DNA of 64,000 nucleotides from Streptococcus oralis (GCF_021497945.1 NZ_CP046524.1:62001-126000); one strand, 5' to 3'. Positions 32,876 through 42,503 are shown, counted from the first letter of the stretch. The notes: generated by a model not told the origin, from the sequence alone. Numbers and translations: made by a program.

Positions 32876-33883
32876 TTAGTAAAGACTTCCTGCGTTGACA
32901 ATTGGTTGTGCATCATGATTGCCACAGAGAACGACTAAGAGATTTGAAACCATGGCAGCTTTTCGTTCTTCGTCAAGCTCTACCAATTCTCCTTCATTGA
33001 GACGTTCTAGTGCCATTTCAACCATTCCTACAGCACCATCTACAATCATCTTACGTGCATCAATAATAGCTGATGCTTGTTGACGTTGAAGCATAACAGC
33101 TGCAATTTCTGGTGCATAAGCTAGATAAGTGATACGTGCTTCAAGGATTTCCAAGCCGGCATCTTCTACGCGACTTTGGATTTCTTCACGAATACGGTTA
33201 GCTACAATTTCGCTAGAGCCACGGAGACTTCCTTCATCTGCTTGCCCGTCACCCGTAGTATCCACATTAGGAGACACATCGTAAGGATAGATGCGGACAA
33301 TATTACGAAGGGCGCTATCACACTGCAAAGAGAGATATTCCTTGTAGTTATCAACGTTGAAGACTGCCTTAGCGGTATCGACAACTCTCCAAGTTACCGC
33401 GATACCGATTTCTACGGGATTTCCTAGACAATCATTGATTTTTTGGCGAGAATTACTCAAGGTCATAACCTTGAGGGAAATCTGTTTCTTGCCAATTTCA
33501 AGGTTTACATCATTGCCATTTGATGATTTCATTCCTGAAAAAGGAGATTTTGTGCTAACATCACCACTTTGACCAAGTCGAGTGTGGTTTGCAGGGTTGA
33601 CTGCTATGCTAAAAGGATTGACAAAATAAAAACCAGGTTCTTTGATGGTACCTGTATAATTACCAAAGAGGGTCAAAACCAGAGCTTCCTGAGGTTTGAC
33701 AACTTTTAAACCAGCATGAGCTAGAACTGAAATTAAGATTAATAAAAGACCGATAATAATTCCGAAAATGTTTTCTGAACCAGCACCCATTATAAATACA
33801 AAAACACCAAGTACGAGTGCTAACTCAATTAGAATCAATGCGAATACACCATTTGGTTTTGAATTGATGAGCTTTTCAGTCAT
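32876..33883 (-). CDS. SPFH (band 7/prohibitin) domain membrane protein
   Basis: This 335-residue protein has two membrane helices (about 14-65), then an SPFH domain: [113 protein letters not shown]. The C-terminus is helical. Such proteins organise membrane microdomains or hold protease complexes. The start at 33883 has AGGAGG upstream. The coupling to an RHH protein recurs in Gram-positives, though the role is unclear. Confidence 0.85.
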   Translation of the reverse strand: MTEKLINSKPNGVFALILIELALVLGVFVFIMGAGSENIFGIIIGLLLILISVLAHAGLKVVKPQEALVLTLFGNYTGTIKEPGFYFVNPFSIAVNPANHTRLGQSGDVSTKSPFSGMKSSNGNDVNLEIGKKQISLKVMTLSNSRQKINDCLGNPVEIGIAVTWRVVDTAKAVFNVDNYKEYLSLQCDSALRNIVRIYPYDVSPNVDTTGDGQADEGSLRGSSEIVANRIREEIQSRVEDAGLEILEARITYLAYAPEIAAVMLQRQQASAIIDARKMIVDGAVGMVEMALERLNEGELVELDEERKAAMVSNLLVVLCGNHDAQPIVNAGSLY

Positions 33884-33902
33884 AAGAATGACCTCCTGTT
33901 TC

Positions 33903-33922
33903 ATGATATCTAAATGATATCA
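33903..33922. promoter_or_regulatory. Paired ATGATATC repeats forming a palindromic operator
   Basis: ATGATATC occurs at 33903-33910 and 33914-33921, 11 bases apart, and the block TGATATC-TAAAT-GATATCA (33904-33922) is also a perfect inverted repeat. It covers the operon's -10. Repeats one helical turn apart suit a ribbon-helix-helix repressor. Confidence 0.65.
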
Positions 33923-33941
33923 CTTTAATTTATAAAGTCAA
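33914..33941 (-). promoter_or_regulatory. Promoter of the SPFH-RHH operon
   Basis: Minus strand TTGACT (33941-33936), 16-base spacer, TATCAT (33919-33914), the -10 lying in the ATGATATC repeats. Confidence 0.7.
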
Positions 33942-34067
33942 GAAATAAATGTAACATTTTTAAAGAAAATATTACTGTATGGAATTTTCTGAAAATTCAA
34001 GAATTTTATTCTGTTCTTCATGCGGAAATTGTGCTATAATGGTAAAAACTGAAATGGGAGGGATAAG

Positions 34068-35771
34068 ATGACTGAATTAGATAAACGTCACCGCAGTAGC
34101 ATTTATGACAGCATGGTTAAATCACCAAACCGTGCTATGCTTCGTGCGACTGGCATGACAGATAAGGACTTTGAAACACCGATTGTGGGGGTGATTTCGA
34201 CTTGGGCGGAAAATACACCATGTAACATCCACTTGCATGATTTCGGGAAATTGGCTAAAGAAGGTGTCAAATCTGCAGGTGCTTGGCCTGTTCAGTTTGG
34301 AACCATTACCGTAGCGGACGGGATTGCTATGGGAACGCCTGGTATGCGTTTCTCTCTAACATCTCGTGATATCATTGCGGACTCAATCGAGGCGGCAATG
34401 GGCGGTCATAACGTCGATGCCTTTGTCGCTATCGGTGGATGTGACAAGAACATGCCTGGTTCCATGATTGCCATTGCCAACATGAATATCCCAGCTATTT
34501 TTGCCTATGGGGGAACCATTGCACCTGGAAACCTTGATGGCAAAGACATCGATTTGGTTTCTGTATTTGAAGGGATCGGAAAATGGAACCACGGTGACAT
34601 GACAGCTGAGGACGTGAAACGTCTCGAATGTAATGCCTGCCCTGGCCCTGGTGGCTGTGGTGGTATGTATACAGCTAATACCATGGCGACTGCTATCGAA
34701 GTTCTCGGTATGAGTTTGCCAGGATCTTCATCTCACCCAGCTGAATCAGCTGATAAGAAAGAAGATATCGAAGCAGCAGGACGTGCTGTTGTTAAGATGT
34801 TGGAGCTCGGTCTCAAACCTTCAGATATCTTGACTCGTGAAGCTTTTGAAGATGCCATTACAGTAACTATGGCACTCGGTGGTTCTACAAATGCCACTCT
34901 TCACTTGCTTGCTATAGCCCATGCTGCTAATGTTGACTTGTCACTTGAAGACTTCAATACGATCCAAGAACGTGTGCCTCACTTGGCCGACTTGAAACCA
35001 TCTGGTCAGTATGTCTTCCAAGACCTCTATGAAGTCGGTGGGGTTCCAGCGGTTATGAAATATCTCTTGGCGAATGGCTTCCTTCACGGAGACCGTATCA
35101 CATGTACTGGTAAGACAGTTGCTGAAAACTTGGCTGACTTTGCAGATCTTACTCCAGGTCAAAAAGTCATCATGCCACTGGAAAATCCAAAACGTGCAGA
35201 CGGACCATTGATTATCTTGAACGGGAACCTTGCTCCTGATGGTGCGGTTGCCAAGGTATCAGGTGTTAAAGTGCGTCGTCACGTTGGACCAGCTAAGGTC
35301 TTTGACTCAGAAGAAGATGCTATCCAAGCTGTCTTGTCAGATGAAATCGTTGATGGCGACGTTGTCGTTGTTCGTTTTGTTGGACCTAAGGGTGGTCCTG
35401 GTATGCCTGAGATGCTGTCACTTTCATCCATGATTGTTGGTAAAGGTCAAGGAGACAAGGTTGCCCTCTTGACAGACGGACGCTTCTCTGGTGGTACTTA
35501 TGGTCTGGTTGTTGGACATATCGCTCCTGAAGCTCAGGATGGTGGACCGATTGCCTACCTCCGTACAGGTGATATCGTTACAGTTGACCAAGATACCAAA
35601 GAAATTTCCATGGCCGTATCGGAAGAAGAACTTGAAAAACGCAAGGCAGAAACAACCTTGCCACCACTTTACAGCCGTGGTGTCCTCGGTAAATATGCCC
35701 ACATCGTATCATCTGCTTCTCGTGGAGCCGTGACAGACTTCTGGAATATGGACAAGTCAGGTAAAAAATAA
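34068..35771 (+). CDS. ilvD: Dihydroxy-acid dehydratase
   Basis: This 567-residue enzyme converts 2,3-dihydroxy-isovalerate and -methylvalerate to the 2-keto acids in valine and isoleucine synthesis. The iron-sulfur cysteines are visible in [11 protein letters not shown] and [40 protein letters not shown] is the C-terminal signature. Full family length. GGGAGGG stands before the ATG, and an extended -10-like TGCTATAATGG is about 34 bases upstream. A BOX element and a terminator follow. Confidence 0.96.
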   Translation: MTELDKRHRSSIYDSMVKSPNRAMLRATGMTDKDFETPIVGVISTWAENTPCNIHLHDFGKLAKEGVKSAGAWPVQFGTITVADGIAMGTPGMRFSLTSRDIIADSIEAAMGGHNVDAFVAIGGCDKNMPGSMIAIANMNIPAIFAYGGTIAPGNLDGKDIDLVSVFEGIGKWNHGDMTAEDVKRLECNACPGPGGCGGMYTANTMATAIEVLGMSLPGSSSHPAESADKKEDIEAAGRAVVKMLELGLKPSDILTREAFEDAITVTMALGGSTNATLHLLAIAHAANVDLSLEDFNTIQERVPHLADLKPSGQYVFQDLYEVGGVPAVMKYLLANGFLHGDRITCTGKTVAENLADFADLTPGQKVIMPLENPKRADGPLIILNGNLAPDGAVAKVSGVKVRRHVGPAKVFDSEEDAIQAVLSDEIVDGDVVVVRFVGPKGGPGMPEMLSLSSMIVGKGQGDKVALLTDGRFSGGTYGLVVGHIAPEAQDGGPIAYLRTGDIVTVDQDTKEISMAVSEEELEKRKAETTLPPLYSRGVLGKYAHIVSSASRGAVTDFWNMDKSGKK

Positions 35772-35775
35772 ACTC

Positions 35776-35879
35776 ATACTCTTCGAAAATCTCTTTAAAC
35801 CACGTCAACGTCGCCTTGCCGTACTCAAGTACAGCCTGCGGCTAGTTTCCTAGTTTGCTCTTTGATTTTCATTGAGTAT
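35776..35879. repeat. BOX-type element (boxA-boxC form, no boxB)
   Basis: This 104-base repeat starts ATACTCTTCGAAAATCTCTT and ends with a stretch matching its inverted end, TTTCATTGAGTAT. Inside, read on the minus strand, is GGCAAGGCGACG, the core of the BOX-A1R typing primer. The other half contains GCCTGCGGCTAG and TTTGCTCTTTGATTTTC. BOX elements are scattered through mitis-group genomes and fold into stable RNA; the length fits one A and one C module. Confidence 0.8.
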
Positions 35880-35883
35880 CAAA

Positions 35884-35910
35884 AAGCAAGCCATCTTCGG
35901 CTTGCTTCTT
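35884..35910. terminator. Terminator between ilvD/BOX and the DUF59 gene
   Basis: AAGCAAGCC (35884-35892) and GGCTTGCTT (35899-35907) pair around ATCTTC, with A and T runs either side. Confidence 0.8.
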
Positions 35911-35936
35911 TTCATCTTCAAAAGTGATTTGCCTCA

Positions 35937-36278
35937 TTAACGGGGTGGCAGTCCAAGGGCAATACGTCCGTAGCGACTGATTCGTGTGATCTTCCAGGCA
36001 GGCGACCAGGTAACTTCAACCTTGACATCTTCGATACCCTCGATTTGTTTCAGACCGGCCACGATTTCGATAGGCAGGCTTTCGGCGCAATCGCAGGCAG
36101 TGTCGGTAAAGGTCATGACAATCTTGCAGATACCTGTTTCATCTAGATTGATTTCATAAATCAAGCCCAGATTGTAAACATCCAATTCCACATCTGTATC
36201 AAAAACCTTCTCTAGTTTTTCGATAATTTGGTCTTGTAAGGCCAAAGCGCGGTCATTGATTTTGATATCGTCTCTCAT
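35937..36278 (-). CDS. DUF59 / MIP18-family iron-sulfur assembly protein
   Basis: This 113-residue protein has the MIP18/PaaD-like fold: EKLEKVFDTDVELDVYNLGLIYEINLDE, then VMTFTDTACDCAESLPIEIVAGLKQIEGIEDVKVEVTWSPAW. The Cys pair in ACDC sits where SufT-type proteins have the reactive cysteine. Such proteins help mature iron-sulfur enzymes. It is convergent with ilvD, itself an iron-sulfur enzyme, but no shared promoter exists. GGAGGG precedes the ATG. Confidence 0.85.
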   Translation of the reverse strand: MRDDIKINDRALALQDQIIEKLEKVFDTDVELDVYNLGLIYEINLDETGICKIVMTFTDTACDCAESLPIEIVAGLKQIEGIEDVKVEVTWSPAWKITRISRYGRIALGLPPR

Positions 36279-36401
36279 AACAGTCCCTCCACCTGATAAA
36301 TATCCTCTATTTTCTCATAATTCTGACAATTTGGCAAGTTTTTGATGAATTTTCTGAAAAATATGATAAAATGAAGAAAATACTCAATCAAGGGGAAATC
36401 T

Positions 36402-37253
36402 ATGGAGCAGATTGGAAAAGTCTTTAGACAATTACGAGAGTCAAGAAATATCTCGCTGAGACAAGCAACTGGGGGACAATTTTCGCCGTCCATGTTGTCC
36501 CGATTTGAAACAGGTCAGAGTGAACTTTCGGTGGGAAAGTTTCTGTTTGCCCTAGAAAATATATCTGCGAGTGTAGAGGAAATCCTCTTTCTGGCGAGAG
36601 GTTTTCAGTATGATACAGATTCTGAGTTGAGAAAAGAAATCACAGATATCTTGAATCCAAAGAACATAGCACCTCTCGAGGACTTGTATCGTAAGGAGTA
36701 TCAAAAGCATGCCGATTCTCAAAATAAACAGAAACATATTCTAAATGCCATTATGATCAAGTCTTATATGAAGAGCATGGATGAAACGGTAGAGTTAACA
36801 GCAGAGGAAGGAAAAGTCCTTCATGATTACCTGTTTTCCACCGAGATTTGGGGAATCTATGAACTCAATTTGTTCTCAGTTAGTTCCCCACTCTTATCTG
36901 TTCCTCTTTTTACTAGATATGTACGAGAAATGGTCCGAAAATCTGATTTTCTAACGGAAATGAAGGGAAATCGGAACCTATTTCACACCATGCTACTGAA
37001 TGGTTTTTTAGCCAGCATTGAGTGTGAAGAATTTACCAATGCCTATTATTTTAAACGTGTTATCGAAGAGCATTTCTACAAGGAAAACGAGACCTATTTC
37101 CGAATTGTTTATTTGTGGGCGGAAGGTCTCCTTGATAGCAAGCAAGGTAGAGTTAAGGAGGGTCAGAAAAAGATGGAAGATGCTGTCCATATTTTTGAGA
37201 TGCTTGGCTGTAACAAATCTGCCGAATACTATAGAAAAACGACCGATTGTTGA
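36402..37253 (+). CDS. Rgg/MutR-family transcriptional regulator
   Basis: This 283-residue protein has an N-terminal XRE-type helix-turn-helix (IGKVFRQLRESRNISLRQATGGQFSPSMLSRFETGQSELSVGKFLFAL) with the Rgg signature, then an all-helical TPR-like domain (about 75-283) that in Rgg proteins binds short peptides. I see no SHP-type pheromone ORF next to it. The likely target is the MFS gene 200 bases downstream, separated by a terminator. GGGG before the ATG is a weak ribosome site. Confidence 0.85.
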   Translation: MEQIGKVFRQLRESRNISLRQATGGQFSPSMLSRFETGQSELSVGKFLFALENISASVEEILFLARGFQYDTDSELRKEITDILNPKNIAPLEDLYRKEYQKHADSQNKQKHILNAIMIKSYMKSMDETVELTAEEGKVLHDYLFSTEIWGIYELNLFSVSSPLLSVPLFTRYVREMVRKSDFLTEMKGNRNLFHTMLLNGFLASIECEEFTNAYYFKRVIEEHFYKENETYFRIVYLWAEGLLDSKQGRVKEGQKKMEDAVHIFEMLGCNKSAEYYRKTTDC

Positions 37254-37290
37254 ATATCTGCAAACCAAGAAAAAAATTTGAAATTTGAAG

Positions 37291-37342
37291 CGATAGAACT
37301 CTTGCCCTCTCTCAGGTCATTACAAAAGTTCTATCGTTTTTT
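37291..37342 (+). terminator. Terminator after the Rgg-like gene
   Basis: CGATAGAACT (37291-37300) pairs perfectly with AGTTCTATCG (37327-37336) across a 26-base loop, followed by TTTTTT. Confidence 0.75.
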
Positions 37343-37449
37343 CTTATTTTGTGTGTTGCATATATTCAAAAGTTCTCCATCTCAAATTTCTAAGTGCTAT
37401 ACTATAGTCATACTTCATATAGGGATTAGAACAAGAAGGGAGATTACCT

Positions 37450-38697
37450 ATGAAACTATTGTTTAGAAATCCAGCTTATAGAATTTTGACTTTGTCACGA
37501 TTCTTCAATGCTTTTGGTGCTTCGATTTTTAACCTGGTATTTATCGTCTATGCATCGACCTTGCCACAAGCCTCTTTTGCTGTTGCTATGGCGAATATTG
37601 TCATGATTCTTCCGACTCTCTTTACAGTTTTTGTAGGGATTCGGGCAGATTACACGAGGGACAAGGTCAAATGGATGACCTATAGCGGTTTGTTTCAGGC
37701 TCTTCTCTTTTTCCTAGCAGCTTTGGTACTTGGTCAAGCCAGTCTCTTTGCCTTTTCCAGCCTGTGTTTGATTAATGTCATCAGTGATGTGATCAGTGAT
37801 TTTGCAGGTGGTTTGCGCATGCCTCTTATTAAGGAAAAAGTGGCTGAAAATGATCTGATGGAGGCTTATTCTTTTTCCCAGTTTATCACCTATATTTCAG
37901 CTATTGGTGGTCAAGCTTTCGGAGTCTGGCTCTTAGGTCTATCGGTCAATAATTTTTCTCTCGTTGCGGGAATCAATGCCTGCTTTTTCCTAGTATCAGC
38001 CTTTATTCTCTTTTTAGGAAAAAGCAAATTGAGTCTGTCAATGTCATCTGCTGATGGTGAAAAACTAAAAAATGAGAAGCTTTCTATCAAAGACCAGTTC
38101 CTAACAATTTACCGAAATTTACGTCTCGTTTTTCTTAAAGGTGGACAGAAAAACTTTGGTTTCATGATCTTTGCTGTCTTGCTTATTAATGCCTTGGGTG
38201 GGGCTTTAGGAAGCATCTATAACATCTTCTTTTTGAGCCATTCTCTCTTGAATTTTTCTTACACAGAGGCACTATTTATCAATCAATTCTGTGTTTTAGT
38301 AGCAATCATAATCAGTAGCCTTACGGGCAATGATTATTTTGGGAAGCAGTCTTTGCCTAGATTGATGATGTGGGCGACCGTAGGACTCAGTCTAATTGGT
38401 CTAGCTAATGTATTCAATCAAGTCGTACTTGGTTTACTATTTCTCTTTTCAACTCTGTATGTGTCTGGTAAAGTTCAACCAAAGATTAGTGCCATGCTCA
38501 TGAAAAATCTAGCTCCAGATGTTCTAGCTCGTACCAGTAATTTTTTAGGTTTATTGTTTACCTTATCAGTACCTCTTGGTACAGCCTGTTTTTCACTTGT
38601 AGCCGTATGGAGTATGCAGTTGACTTGGATGCTATTTGTTGGTCTTTCCTTGCTAGCTATTCTTTTGACAGTTATTAATCTCAAAAATGATATTTGA
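37450..38697 (+). CDS. MFS transporter
   Basis: This 415-residue protein has about 12 membrane helices. LSRFFNAFGASIFNLVFIVYASTLP opens the first, and the motif-A-like loop GIRADYTRDKVKWMTYSG lies between helices 2 and 3. A central cytoplasmic loop (about 198-225) divides the halves. It resembles small-molecule efflux carriers of streptococci; the substrate is unknown. AAGGGAG precedes the ATG. Position behind an Rgg-family gene suggests control by it. Confidence 0.85.
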   Translation: MKLLFRNPAYRILTLSRFFNAFGASIFNLVFIVYASTLPQASFAVAMANIVMILPTLFTVFVGIRADYTRDKVKWMTYSGLFQALLFFLAALVLGQASLFAFSSLCLINVISDVISDFAGGLRMPLIKEKVAENDLMEAYSFSQFITYISAIGGQAFGVWLLGLSVNNFSLVAGINACFFLVSAFILFLGKSKLSLSMSSADGEKLKNEKLSIKDQFLTIYRNLRLVFLKGGQKNFGFMIFAVLLINALGGALGSIYNIFFLSHSLLNFSYTEALFINQFCVLVAIIISSLTGNDYFGKQSLPRLMMWATVGLSLIGLANVFNQVVLGLLFLFSTLYVSGKVQPKISAMLMKNLAPDVLARTSNFLGLLFTLSVPLGTACFSLVAVWSMQLTWMLFVGLSLLAILLTVINLKNDI

Positions 38698-38774
38698 ATC
38701 CTAATTTTATTCATACTGTTTTAATCCCTCTATTTATGGTAAAATAAGACTATTAAGTTTAAAGAGGATTCCCT

Positions 38775-40055
38775 ATGAAATTACAAAAACCAAAAGGAAC
38801 GCAGGATATTTTACCTGCTGAGTCTGCCAAGTGGCAGTATGTTGAGGGCTTTGCCCGTGAAATTTTCAAGCGCTATAACTATGCGGAAGTGCGCACGCCT
38901 ATTTTTGAGCATTACGAGGTCATCAGTCGCTCTGTCGGAGATACAACGGATATTGTAACCAAGGAAATGTACGATTTCTATGACAAGGGTGATCGTCATA
39001 TCACCCTTCGTCCAGAAGGAACTGCGCCCGTTGTCCGCTCTTATGTGGAAAATAAACTCTTCGCCCCAGAAGTGCAAAAGCCAAGTAAGTTCTACTACAT
39101 GGGCCCAATGTTCCGTTATGAGCGTCCACAAGCAGGGCGTTTGCGTCAGTTCCACCAGATTGGTGTCGAGTGCTTTGGCTCTAGCAATCCAGCTACCGAT
39201 GTGGAAACCATCGCTATGGCAGCTCATTTCTTGAAAGAAATCGGCATTCAAGGTGTCAAACTGCATCTTAACACTCTTGGAAATCCTGAGAGCCGTGCGG
39301 CTTATCGTCAGGCCTTGATCGACTATTTGACACCGCTCAAGGAGACCTTGTCGAAGGATAGCCAACGTCGTTTGGAGGAAAATCCTCTCCGTGTTTTAGA
39401 CTCTAAGGAAAAAGAAGACAAGGAGGCAGTGGAGAATGCGCCGTCTATTTTGGACTTCCTTGATGAAGAAAGCCAGGCCCACTTTAATGCTGTGCGTCAG
39501 ATGTTGGAAACTCTCGGAGTAGACTATATCATCGATACCAATATGGTACGTGGTTTGGACTACTACAACCACACGATTTTCGAGTTTATCACTGAGATCG
39601 AGGGCAATGACTTGACCGTCTGTGCAGGTGGTCGCTACGATGGTTTGGTTGCCTACTTTGGTGGTCCTGAAACTGCTGGATTTGGATTTGGCCTTGGTGT
39701 AGAGCGCCTGCTTCTCATCCTTGAAAAGCAAGGTGTGGCCCTCCCTATCGAAAACGCTCTAGATGTTTATATCGCAGTCTTGGGTGAAGGAGCAAATGTC
39801 CAGGCCTTGGAATTGGTACAAGCCCTTCGTCAGCAAGGTTTCAAAGCAGAGCGTGATTACCTCAACCGAAAGCTCAAAGCTCAGTTTAAGTCAGCCGATA
39901 TCTTTGCTGCTAAGACCCTCATCACCCTAGGAGAGAGCGAAGTCGAAAGCGGACAAGTGACGGTTAAGAACAACCAAACACGAGAAGAAGTGCAAGTGTC
40001 ACTTGATGCTATCAGCCAAAACTTCTCAGAAATCTTTGAAAAATTAGGCTTTTAA
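38775..40055 (+). CDS. hisS: Histidyl-tRNA synthetase
   Basis: This 426-residue class II synthetase has motif 1 near [17 protein letters not shown], motif 2 as [27 protein letters not shown], the HisA/HisB blocks [25 protein letters not shown] and [27 protein letters not shown], and a C-terminal anticodon-binding domain. No T-box leader is visible in the 77-base gap upstream. An extended -10 TATGGTAAAAT is at about 38735. A strong terminator follows. Confidence 0.97.
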   Translation: MKLQKPKGTQDILPAESAKWQYVEGFAREIFKRYNYAEVRTPIFEHYEVISRSVGDTTDIVTKEMYDFYDKGDRHITLRPEGTAPVVRSYVENKLFAPEVQKPSKFYYMGPMFRYERPQAGRLRQFHQIGVECFGSSNPATDVETIAMAAHFLKEIGIQGVKLHLNTLGNPESRAAYRQALIDYLTPLKETLSKDSQRRLEENPLRVLDSKEKEDKEAVENAPSILDFLDEESQAHFNAVRQMLETLGVDYIIDTNMVRGLDYYNHTIFEFITEIEGNDLTVCAGGRYDGLVAYFGGPETAGFGFGLGVERLLLILEKQGVALPIENALDVYIAVLGEGANVQALELVQALRQQGFKAERDYLNRKLKAQFKSADIFAAKTLITLGESEVESGQVTVKNNQTREEVQVSLDAISQNFSEIFEKLGF

Positions 40056-40068
40056 TGACAGATAAACT

Positions 40069-40096
40069 GGTCAGGATCTCATTCCTGACCTTTTTC
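40069..40096 (+). terminator. Terminator after hisS
   Basis: GGTCAGGA (40069-40076) and TCCTGACC (40083-40090) pair around TCTCAT, then TTTTTC. Confidence 0.85.
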
Positions 40097-40123
40097 TTTT
40101 GCAAAATGACAAAAATCGTAAAC

Positions 40124-40149
40124 TTTTTGACAAATATTATTGTCAAAAA
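40124..40149. promoter_or_regulatory. 26-bp palindromic operator of the XRE-led module
   Basis: TTTTTGACAA (40124-40133) and TTGTCAAAAA (40140-40149) form a perfect inverted repeat around ATATTA. It covers the -35 (TTGTCA, 40140-40145) of a promoter whose -10 TACAAT is at 40163-40168, 17 bases on. The XRE protein encoded just downstream is the likely ligand. Confidence 0.75.
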
Positions 40150-40198
40150 GAAAAAGATATGTTACAATGTAAGCAAGTTAAGAGTAAAGGAGAAAGGA

Positions 40199-40402
40199 AT
40201 GCTAAAAAATCGTCTAAAAGAGCTTCGGGCTCGCGATGGCCTCAACCAAACCGAACTAGCCAAGTTAGCAGGAGTTTCCAGACAGACCATTAGCCTACTA
40301 GAACGGGACGAATACACCCCGTCCATTGTGATCGCCCTGAAGATTTCACAGATATTCAATGAACCAGTCGAGTCGGTATTTCGCTTGGAGGAGGACGAGT
40401 GA
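40199..40402 (+). CDS. Small XRE-family regulator (YozG/PrbR-like)
   Basis: This 67-residue protein is almost entirely a helix-turn-helix: LKELRARDGLNQTELAKLAGVSRQTISLLERDEYTPSIVIALKISQIF. The start at 40199 has AAAGGAGAAAGG upstream; the longer ORF start overlaps hisS and the terminator. It opens an eight-gene tandem module and probably represses it through the palindrome at 40124-40149. Its stop overlaps the next ATG. Confidence 0.88.
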   Translation: MLKNRLKELRARDGLNQTELAKLAGVSRQTISLLERDEYTPSIVIALKISQIFNEPVESVFRLEEDE

Positions 40403-40599
40403 TGAACAAGTATAAAGTAATCTATTATGTAGTTGCCATAGCTCTATTAGTCAGTGTGTTTCTACTGATTGGGATGGACCTAGGCTGGTTTAATCTGTAT
40501 CAAAGTGACCGATTCGTTTGGATTTACTTTGCTCTCATCCCAGTAATTGAATGGATTGAAAAGAAATCAAAAAATCTAACAAGCGAAAAAGGAGAATGA
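40402..40599 (+). CDS. Small two-helix membrane protein
   Basis: This 65-residue protein has two hydrophobic helices (about 5-25 and 37-53) and a charged end EKKSKNLTSEKGE. It is read from an ATG overlapping the XRE stop (TGATG), with GGAGGAC upstream. I know small XRE/membrane gene pairs of this shape from Firmicutes, in which the membrane partner accompanies the regulator. No enzyme motif is present. Confidence 0.7.
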   Translation: MNKYKVIYYVVAIALLVSVFLLIGMDLGWFNLYQSDRFVWIYFALIPVIEWIEKKSKNLTSEKGE

Positions 40600-40601
40600 A
40601 T

Positions 40602-40952
40602 ATGAAAAAGTTTTTAGCAGATTTTCAAGTAGATACGGAACACAAGGAACTTGCAGGTGTCTGTGCGGGTTTAGGAAATTATTTTAACATCCAGACCAAT
40701 GCCATTCGTTTAGTGCTGGTTTTGTTGTTTCTTTCTTCGACTGAATTTGGGATTTTGACAGTCACTCTGTATGCCTATCTTGCCGGTTGGCTAAGTAAAG
40801 AGCCTTTGGGGGTTAGTGAGACAAAAGCAAGAAACCAAGCTATTCTCTTGTTTACTGTTTGTTTGATTTTAGTATCACTTGGTTCAGAGGGATTGACATC
40901 TATTTTTGAATCAGGTAAAGTGCTTGGTCAGTGGTTGGTTGGATTGGTTTAG
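40602..40952 (+). CDS. PspC-domain membrane protein
   Basis: This 116-residue protein has a PspC (phage-shock C) domain: HKELAGVCAGLGNYFNIQTNAIRLVLVLLFLSSTEFGILTVTLYAYLAGWLSKEP, followed by one more hydrophobic segment (about 78-112). PspC proteins sit in the membrane and report envelope stress. The second of two in-frame ATGs (40602) is correctly spaced from AAGGAG. Confidence 0.85.
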   Translation: MKKFLADFQVDTEHKELAGVCAGLGNYFNIQTNAIRLVLVLLFLSSTEFGILTVTLYAYLAGWLSKEPLGVSETKARNQAILLFTVCLILVSLGSEGLTSIFESGKVLGQWLVGLV

Positions 40953-40965
40953 AGAAAGGATAAAT

Positions 40966-41667
40966 ATGAAAAAGAAACATTTATTAATTTTGTTGGGGAG
41001 TTTACTGTTAGGTGTTTTATTGGGAATGATCGGTACTGGCTTTGCTGATCTTCGTTCAGGAATTTCTCAAGATCAAGTACTGTTTGTTTTGGATACCTTC
41101 TTTTTCTGGCTTGGGATTATTTCAACAATTTTAGCTCTTTATTTTACCAGAATGAGTCGTAAAGCCTACAATAACTACCAAAGAGAAGAAGACGATGAAC
41201 AAAGTGAACAAGACTATATTAGGATGTATCGTTTCTTAGATTATGGTACAGTGGCTAACAGTACTTTGCTAGTTAGTATGTTATTCAGCTTAGTTACCAT
41301 GTTTCCTGAGTTTAGATTATCTTTATCTCCTTTTCTCTTAACCATACTTGTAATTTTTGTGGGTAGCTACTGCTTCAACACGACTAGCTTGATCCGTAAT
41401 TATAAACTTTCTATCATGGCAACCCCTAAGGAAATGTTAGAACTCCTAAATACTTATGATGAGGGAGAAAAACAAGCAGAAATGGAAGAGGCTTATTTAA
41501 TTTTGTTCAAGATTAATCAGACGATCTTGCCAGCTATCTACATTCTCTTGATGGTTTTATCACTGGTGTTAGGTGAAGTACAGTTGATTGCTTTAATTAT
41601 AGCGGTTGCTATTCACATTTATATTAACCTTGCACAATTAAGAAAAACAAAACGTTACTTTAAGTAA
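40966..41667 (+). CDS. DUF3169-like membrane protein
   Basis: This 233-residue protein has membrane helices at about 5-24, 40-58, 92-112, 116-135 and 184-220. A charged cytoplasmic loop lies between helices 2 and 3 (RMSRKAYNNYQREEDDEQSEQDY). The layout and the end of the protein resemble DUF3169, but the assignment is by memory of the family look only. The ATG at 40966 follows GAAAGGA. It precedes an ABC transporter pair and may be part of it. Confidence 0.6.
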   Translation: MKKKHLLILLGSLLLGVLLGMIGTGFADLRSGISQDQVLFVLDTFFFWLGIISTILALYFTRMSRKAYNNYQREEDDEQSEQDYIRMYRFLDYGTVANSTLLVSMLFSLVTMFPEFRLSLSPFLLTILVIFVGSYCFNTTSLIRNYKLSIMATPKEMLELLNTYDEGEKQAEMEEAYLILFKINQTILPAIYILLMVLSLVLGEVQLIALIIAVAIHIYINLAQLRKTKRYFK

Positions 41668-41678
41668 AAGGAGTTCCT

Positions 41679-42503
41679 ATGATTCGTGTTGAAAATGTAA
41701 GCAAAAGTTTTGGAAGCAAGAAAGCTCTGCATCAGATTTCTTTTGAGATTCAAGAGGGTGAAATTTTTGGCTTCCTAGGGCCCTCAGGTTCAGGTAAAAC
41801 AACTATGATCAATGTTCTGACGGGGCAGTTAGCTGCAGATCAGGGTGAGACCGTTCTTCTAGGAAAGTCCTCTCGAAATTTGACTTCAAATGATTTGGAA
41901 CAAATCGGGATTGTTAGTGATAGCAGTGGCTTTTATGAAAAGATGAGCCTCTATAAAAATCTGCTCATTTATGCAAAATTATACGGTCTTAAAGCTTCTA
42001 GAGTAGATACAGTGCTTGATCAAGTTGGGTTATCAGATGCCAAAAATCTTATCGCGGAAAAACTATCTACAGGTATGAAACAGCGAATGTTCTTGGCTCG
42101 TGCTCTTCTAAATGCCCCTAAAATCCTCTTTCTAGATGAGCCGACAAGTGGTCTTGATCCTACCACTTCAAAATCGATTCATGCTCTTTTACAGGAACTG
42201 AAGCAGGCTGGTACAACGATCTTTTTAACAACCCACGATATGAATGAAGCAACCTTGCTTTGCGATCGACTCTCTCTTTTAAATAAGGGGAACTTGATTG
42301 AGTATGGTAGCCCACAAGAGATTATCCAGAAATACCATGTGGATAAAAAGGTCCGTTTACGCTACCAAGATGGACGCGAGCAAGTGATTCCTTTTGAAGA
42401 ATTGCCCCATTTGAATACGACAAATCTAATAGCTGTTCATTCTTGTGAACCGACTTTAGAAGAAATCTTTATTAGATTGACAGGAGAAAAGTTAGATGTT
42501 TAG
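41679..42503 (+). CDS. ABC transporter ATP-binding protein
   Basis: This 274-residue ATPase has Walker A GPSGSGKTT, signature LSTGMKQRMFLARALL, Walker B ILFLDEPTSGLD and TTHDMNEATLL. About 60 residues beyond the nucleotide-binding domain form the extra C-terminal domain seen in exporter-type ATPases. The signature LSTGM replaces the usual LSGGQ, a common variant. It overlaps the permease gene by eight bases and follows the DUF3169-like gene by 11. Confidence 0.92.
   Translation: MIRVENVSKSFGSKKALHQISFEIQEGEIFGFLGPSGSGKTTMINVLTGQLAADQGETVLLGKSSRNLTSNDLEQIGIVSDSSGFYEKMSLYKNLLIYAKLYGLKASRVDTVLDQVGLSDAKNLIAEKLSTGMKQRMFLARALLNAPKILFLDEPTSGLDPTTSKSIHALLQELKQAGTTIFLTTHDMNEATLLCDRLSLLNKGNLIEYGSPQEIIQKYHVDKKVRLRYQDGREQVIPFEELPHLNTTNLIAVHSCEPTLEEIFIRLTGEKLDV

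Noticed and set aside
35776..35879. Repeat first considered as a RUP element
   Set aside because: The BOX-A1R primer core and the end sequences point to BOX instead.
37278..37466. 62-codon TTG-started frame between the Rgg-like gene and the MFS gene
   Set aside because: It runs through a strong terminator hairpin, has no ribosome site and ends inside the MFS gene.
38698..38774. T-box riboswitches upstream of hisS, aspS and tyrS
   Set aside because: The gaps are 77, 151 and 140 bases, and I saw no T-box sequence or specifier-type structure.
40055..40198. In-frame upstream extension of the XRE gene
   Set aside because: It crosses the hisS terminator and the operator/promoter; the ATG at 40199 has a strong ribosome site.
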